Shown here piece after piece: positions 59,678-64,000 of a stretch of DNA of 64,000 nt. Each line of letters opens with the position of its first letter. Position 1 is the stretch's first letter. This DNA comes from Gammaproteobacteria bacterium (lineage in GTDB: Bacteria > Pseudomonadota > Gammaproteobacteria > Ga0077536). Both the position numbers and the translations under genes were made by a program. The DNA is taken from positions 158,225 to 222,224 of the forward strand of contig JAJFJQ010000008.1 in the NCBI GenBank assembly GCA_021773835.1, written 5' to 3'. The notes beneath the pieces are model-generated. The model was not told the DNA's origin. It saw only the letters and a list, made by a program, of their open reading frames with translations, and did not search any database.

Positions 59678-60434
59678 TTTTCAGATCTTCAATCAACTTT
59701 TTTAGGTCGCTGCTTTCTGTCGCGCGCATCGTGAAGCGGATGTCGATCCTTCGGTTTGCTCGGAAATCTTCTTTCGTCTCTTCTACGGATCGTACGCGCC
59801 GAGTGTCTGCGTAACCACTGACCGAAAAAAGGGGCTTTCCCGCCTTATTTTTTAGGTCTAATAATCCTGCTGCGGTTCCGGGATCTTCCGTCCAATATTT
59901 CCATACTGCTATTGCTCTGTTGGCCGACAATCCCCAATTCCCAAGTTCGCTTCTGTTGAAAGGAACACTATCGGTATGACCTTCGACAAATATCGTACTG
60001 ATATTTTTGTTTCGATCTTTCGAACGTATAGCTTCAAGTAGAACGTTACCGAGCTGCGCAACTGTAACGCCTTGATCAGCGGGGACTGCAAATTCGCCTG
60101 GTTTAAATGCGATCTGGCGGTCTGGAATGCGCAGAACGCTGCCGTTGTCAGCAACCGTAACCTCAATGCCGGCATCGCGCAGGTCGCTCTTTATTTCTGT
60201 AAGAATAGTCTCCCTCTCAGATTCCATTTTTGCTAATTCAGCCAGTGCCTGCTCTATGCGTTCTTGTAAGTCTTTCTTTCTCGTCGTTTGCTCGTGCAAT
60301 TGAATCATTAGCGCGACGAGCGACAAGATGAAAATCACCAGCAGGCCGGCCATAATGTCGGAGAACGATACCCAATACGGATTCTCCCCGTCCGGTGCCC
60401 CGGGTTGGCGCTGCGAGTATCTGTAATCTGGCAT
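59664..60434 (-). CDS. zorB: Zorya motor protein ZorB (MotB/OmpA-like)
   Basis: A 256-residue protein. One membrane helix follows the short cytoplasmic tail: PYWVSFSDIMAGLLVIFILSL, with Asp26 at the start of the helix as in MotB-type ion-carrying subunits. A coiled linker (residues 55-85) precedes the OmpA/MotB peptidoglycan-binding domain: VEGHTDSVPFNRSELGNWGL, SANRA, VSGYADTRRV and NRRIDIRF. Together with ZorA it forms the ion-driven membrane motor that senses phage infection at the cell envelope. It lies 25 bases after zorA and overlaps zorC by 14. Confidence 0.92.
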   Translation of the reverse strand: MPDYRYSQRQPGAPDGENPYWVSFSDIMAGLLVIFILSLVALMIQLHEQTTRKKDLQERIEQALAELAKMESERETILTEIKSDLRDAGIEVTVADNGSVLRIPDRQIAFKPGEFAVPADQGVTVAQLGNVLLEAIRSKDRNKNISTIFVEGHTDSVPFNRSELGNWGLSANRAIAVWKYWTEDPGTAAGLLDLKNKAGKPLFSVSGYADTRRVRSVEETKEDFRANRRIDIRFTMRATESSDLKKLIEDLKNEGD

Positions 60435-60459
60435 GCTATTTTATGGCCATCAACGTCTG

Positions 60460-62232
60460 TTATCGCCGTTCTGGCATTAACTCATCGATCTCGTCGACTA
60501 CGTCTTTTATTGTCGATATCGCGTCGACCATCGATTGGGAAAAGTCCTGGGTTTGCACATTCCACTCATTTAGGCGCTGGGTGGTTTGGCCTTGTACTTG
60601 CTCGGTGTAATTAACGAGCATTCGATTAACTTGTTCGCCAAACGTTTCAATTTTGCTTGCTAATTCGTCAAGGTATTCGGCTTGACTTGTCTGCAAGCCG
60701 GAGAATGTTGTACTTGCCAGGTCAGCAGATTTCTGTAGCGAGCTAGCGGCACTTTCGAATTCTTTTTGCGTATTTTTTATTTCTGTGAAGAGATCCTTGA
60801 ATTCGGTCACGACAAGCTCGTTACCGCGCGCCGCACGCTCAGCCGTTTCTGCGGCAGCCGTTTGCTCTCGAACTACAGTAGTTGCTGCTTCGCCGAAATG
60901 TTTCGCTAATCGCTCAAGGGCCGTAACGGATTGCCCGAGCAAGTCCGCTGCAGCTACCAAAGACTCTGTCGATGTTTCTAACTTTTTATGCACTACTTCG
61001 TTCTGAGATACTATTTTGTGACTTCCTTGCACTAAGTTATCTGCGCTGGAAAGGTTGTGCGCGAGGATGTCGTTAATGTCTCCGATCATCTTCCGCTGCC
61101 CCGCCTCCAAATTTATCAAGTAATCCTTAAACGCTGTTTCACGGCCAGTCTCGGATTCGGTCCAGGAGTCTAATTTCGCATCCATGTTATCCGTAAAAAA
61201 CCCCATCGCCTTCTTCAAATCTTGCAGCGCAGATTGAACAGCCACGGTGCTATTCTGCATGTCTTTTCGTTGCTCCTCGCCGGCTTTCCCCAACGTCTGG
61301 GAGAATTGCGTAACAAGGCCGCGTAATGCATCTTCTGATCCAGTGCGATTTTGTTCGGCTAGTTCACGGCTTAGATTGGCCAATTGCTCAATCGACGGAG
61401 TTAATGCGGCATTTAAGCTGCTACTAACTTCGTCCGAAAGTTTTTGTATTGCCGTCTGCATGTGGGCCCCGATCTGTTCGGCAAGCCCATCTAGGGTATT
61501 GCTACTTTTAGAACTGTAATGTTCAATCTCAACGAGATTTTGATCGGGACTGCTACGCGGAAAAAGTCGATCGACCTTTTGTTGGACCTGCCAAATTCTT
61601 CGTTGCAGGCGTTGCTCAATTATTTTTTCAAAGATATTAAATAGAACGCTCGTGGCAACGCCCCACACAGATGTCGAGAATGCTACGGCGGCACCAGCAA
61701 TCAGCGGGTTAATGCTTTTTGCGACGTCTGGGGCATTCAAATCAATGCTGCTTAAGCCGAGTTGCAAACCGACGAATGTACCTAGAACTCCGAATGCCGT
61801 TAGAATCCCTGGCAACGCAGAAATCAGCCGACTTTCCGTAATTCCCCGTGCCAATGTATGCGTACTGAAAAAATACGATGCGTCGACGGTGTTCCATAAA
61901 AACTTTTCATCATGCGATTCGACTAAGGTTTCATCGAATTCCGCCCATAAATCTCCAATTAGATCGTGTTTGGCCGCGTCCTCGACGAGCTGCCTACGGT
62001 CTCTGCGCAGGGTATCGATTGACGTTTGATCAAGTAGACGAGAGAGAAAAGCAATCGCAGCACGACTTCTTAGCCATTTCCAAACAACATAAATTGCAGC
62101 TAGCAACGTAATCGCCACCATAAGGTAGATGAACGTGGCGCTTAACGAATCTGTTGTATAGGCACCTTCGAAGACCTCACGAGGAGCCTTCGGAAGCAAT
62201 AGAGCCAAATCGAAATTGGACGAGGCAGCCAT
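60460..62232 (-). CDS. zorA: Zorya motor protein ZorA (MotA/TolQ-like with long intracellular tail)
   Basis: A 590-residue protein. Membrane segments are near residues 31-52 (SATFIYLMVAITLLAAIYVV), 139-162 (ALPGILTAFGVLGTFVGLQL) and 175-200 (PLIAGAAVAFSTSVWGVATS), the MotA/TolQ channel layout. Residues 220-590 are a long helical tail rich in Ser, Gln, Glu and Ala, the rod that reaches into the cytoplasm in type I ZorA and carries the infection signal. A GGGGGG stretch precedes the ATG as Shine-Dalgarno. It is the first gene of zorABCD. Confidence 0.92.
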   Translation of the reverse strand: MAASSNFDLALLLPKAPREVFEGAYTTDSLSATFIYLMVAITLLAAIYVVWKWLRSRAAIAFLSRLLDQTSIDTLRRDRRQLVEDAAKHDLIGDLWAEFDETLVESHDEKFLWNTVDASYFFSTHTLARGITESRLISALPGILTAFGVLGTFVGLQLGLSSIDLNAPDVAKSINPLIAGAAVAFSTSVWGVATSVLFNIFEKIIEQRLQRRIWQVQQKVDRLFPRSSPDQNLVEIEHYSSKSSNTLDGLAEQIGAHMQTAIQKLSDEVSSSLNAALTPSIEQLANLSRELAEQNRTGSEDALRGLVTQFSQTLGKAGEEQRKDMQNSTVAVQSALQDLKKAMGFFTDNMDAKLDSWTESETGRETAFKDYLINLEAGQRKMIGDINDILAHNLSSADNLVQGSHKIVSQNEVVHKKLETSTESLVAAADLLGQSVTALERLAKHFGEAATTVVREQTAAAETAERAARGNELVVTEFKDLFTEIKNTQKEFESAASSLQKSADLASTTFSGLQTSQAEYLDELASKIETFGEQVNRMLVNYTEQVQGQTTQRLNEWNVQTQDFSQSMVDAISTIKDVVDEIDELMPERR

Positions 62233-62548
62233 GAATTTCCCCCCGGGACTTTATTCGCAGTTCGACTCAGCAACCCTCAATAGATGCAGCAATATTCAAG
62301 GTTTAATGAGCACGCTTTCTTATTGTTGTTTTTTTGCGCTCAACGGAGGTTTTCTTAAGTAGGCTAGTGCGGAAACAGCCTAAGCCTAATAAATCTCCGA
62401 AGTTTAGTGCAAACCGTGTTCTCTACACGGCCGATTCAAAATTAGGCTCAACATGTTAGCGGCCTGGGTTCAAGCACCCTTCCATAAAACAAAAGAAACC
62501 TCAATCCTTGACGCGTCCCTCCGATAGTCGGCCGGCCATTGCGAAAGC
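62233..62548. other. 316-base gap between zorA and hsdR
   Basis: No gene was found. The stretch should contain the zorABCD promoter. A possible weak -35 (TTGAAT) lies in AT-rich sequence around 62270-62310 on the minus strand, but no matching -10 at good spacing could be assigned. The hsdR stop lies at the far end. No repeat or attachment site was recognised. Confidence 0.4.
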
Positions 62549-64000
62549 TTATAACCCCGATAAATCATCGGTATTCGTGGGAGTCATCGACTTGGCTCTC
62601 TTCGCCAACAACATATCAAACACCACCCGCTGAAACCCCGCCTGCACTTCCTTGCTATTCAAGTACTGCATCATCTGGCTTTGATGTGCTTCGCTGCTCT
62701 CCATAACCGCATCGTCCAGCGCGCCCGCGAAATCGCCGAGCAGCGCTTGCTCGGCGGAATTGTTATCGATCTGGTGCATAACCGCTTCGTTCTCGCTGAT
62801 CTTGTCGCGAATGGTGTATGCGTAGTTGATGAGGTCGTTATCCGTGAGGCCGTCGGTAATGAATAACTCGTTCAAACGCTGGATGAGTAGCGAGAGCCAC
62901 TCCTCTTCTTTTGAGCGCGGTTTGCCGGTGCCGAGATCGTTGGTCGCGTAGAGGCCGGTGTCTCCGTCCTTAACCATCTGCAGATCCTGCTGTTTGATCT
63001 TCGACAGCCGGTAATGGCTGAGCTCCACGGAACTCAGGTCTATGGGGTCTTCGTCTATGTTCTTTTCCCGCAGCAGCGGCGCAAGATGTCGCGCGTACAA
63101 GCTTAGTCGTTCCAGATCGGAACTGTCGTAATCGACGATCTGCGACATGAATTCGTAGTAACGGGTGAGTGCGATGAGGTCGGACTTGAACAGCTCCAGT
63201 GCATCGATCGCGGCCTTGGCCGCTTTCATGTCGGTTTCGGCGTTCGCGATGAACGTGGGATCGCCCAGCGATTTAGCGTGGTCGAACAGTTTCTTCTGCT
63301 TCGCGTAATCTGCTGATGCGTCCTGATGGCGCTGCTGCCAACGGTCGACGGCCGGTTTGCAGACATTGCTCAGCGCCGCGTTGCTTTTGCTCTTTGCATA
63401 GAAAATTTCGGAGAACTGCGTCACCTCGGTCCAGAGGAAAATTCCCGTGGCGCGGAGTTTGTCGAACAGATCCCAGATTAGGTTCGGATCAGACACGTCG
63501 AGCAAGTGCGCGGTCTGATAGTACTCCTGGAACGCCGCGAGTACGTCGGCCGGCTCGTTGAAGAAATCGAAGACGTAAGTTTCCTGCTTACCCGGGTAGA
63601 CCCGGTTCAGACGCGACAGAGTCTGTACGCAATCCACCCCCGCGAGTTTCTTGTCGACATACATCGCACAGAGCTTCGGCTGATCGAAGCCGGTCTGGAA
63701 TTTGTTGGCCGCGATCATCACATGGTAATCGTCGGTGTCGAATGCATCGCGCAGATCGCGCCCCTTCAGATCCGGATTCATGCTCGCTTCGGTGAATTTC
63801 TCGCCAATGAGTCCTTCGCTGTGCGGGTCTTTCGTGCTGAAACTCACTTCGCCGGAGAACGCCACCATCGCGTGCAACTGGCTATAGGCTTTCTTCTGCA
63901 CGTACTTGTCGAACTCGAGCTTGTAGCGCACGGCTTCCTTGCGCGAACCGGTGACCACCATGGCCTTCGCATGCCCACCTAACTGCCCCATCACCGTTTC
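62549..64000 (-). CDS. hsdR: Type I restriction enzyme R subunit HsdR, 3' part (runs off the window)
   Basis: About 483 C-terminal codons; the frame is open to base 64000, so the nuclease and first helicase domain lie outside. Visible are the second helicase lobe (TGSRKEAVRYKLEFDKYV, VMIAANKFQTGFDQPKLCAM, QTLSRLNRVYPGKQETYVFD, the arginine-finger motif VI) and the HsdR C-terminal domain (YYEFMSQIVDYDSSDLERL onward), which holds the R subunit to the modification complex. HsdR drives DNA translocation and cutting of unmodified DNA. hsdM and hsdS are expected beyond the window. The visible part is intact. Confidence 0.9.
   Translation of the reverse strand, partial: ETVMGQLGGHAKAMVVTGSRKEAVRYKLEFDKYVQKKAYSQLHAMVAFSGEVSFSTKDPHSEGLIGEKFTEASMNPDLKGRDLRDAFDTDDYHVMIAANKFQTGFDQPKLCAMYVDKKLAGVDCVQTLSRLNRVYPGKQETYVFDFFNEPADVLAAFQEYYQTAHLLDVSDPNLIWDLFDKLRATGIFLWTEVTQFSEIFYAKSKSNAALSNVCKPAVDRWQQRHQDASADYAKQKKLFDHAKSLGDPTFIANAETDMKAAKAAIDALELFKSDLIALTRYYEFMSQIVDYDSSDLERLSLYARHLAPLLREKNIDEDPIDLSSVELSHYRLSKIKQQDLQMVKDGDTGLYATNDLGTGKPRSKEEEWLSLLIQRLNELFITDGLTDNDLINYAYTIRDKISENEAVMHQIDNNSAEQALLGDFAGALDDAVMESSEAHQSQMMQYLNSKEVQAGFQRVVFDMLLAKRAKSMTPTNTDDLSGL

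Noticed and set aside
1..64000. CRISPR arrays, complete insertion sequences, rRNA genes
   Set aside because: No regularly spaced identical repeats, transposase genes or rRNA-like sequence were seen.

Overview
The window looks like a chromosomal segment of a GC-rich gammaproteobacterium. It carries a complete type II secretion gene set, VPLPA/PEP-CTERM sorting tails, a two-partner secretion adhesin and a long defence island. No rRNA gene, intact tRNA gene, intact transposase or CRISPR array was found.

Bases 1-3700 hold the tail of a sorting-signal protein and an operon of a PlcP-like metallophosphoesterase and a GT4 glycosyltransferase. That gene pair is the one linked to replacing phospholipids with glycolipids under phosphate starvation. 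A run of 11-base units resembling a PhoB box (Pho box) lies in front of it. A secreted hypothetical protein, a small ribbon-helix-helix-like regulator and a 59-residue small gene follow.

Bases 3881-24230 are one co-directional minus-strand cluster. In transcription order it encodes: a VPLPA-CTERM protein, a PstS-like periplasmic binding protein, TpsB, a 3444-residue TpsA, an ExbB fused to periplasmic DUF2341 and LamG domains, ExbD, TonB, a porin and a periplasmic coiled-coil protein. The promoter region carries a second Pho-box-like array. This is the best candidate for an undescribed system: a phosphate-responsive surface apparatus joining two-partner secretion to its own TonB-ExbBD motor, porin and solute-binding protein. 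Three glycosyltransferase-type genes (24435-28915) lie directly upstream and may modify the exported proteins.

Bases 29129-39908 hold the type II secretion system as two convergent operons, gspCDEF (plus) and gspGHIJKLM (minus). gspC is translationally coupled to a paralogue of the regulator at 2888-3400.

Bases 40900-64000 are a defence island. It contains hipBA with three evenly spaced operators; a broken TM0106-type nuclease gene; a tRNA-Met 3' fragment and direct repeats bounding a 4.4 kb island with a SEC-C protein and an AbiE toxin-antitoxin pair; a PPP-type phosphatase; a 1671-residue exonuclease-RecQ-UvrD fusion that appears to start at CTG; a complete type I Zorya system (zorABCD); and the 3' part of a type I restriction hsdR gene.

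All assignments were made by reading motifs and gene order. No database search was run, so the Pho boxes and regulatory sites are pattern matches only.
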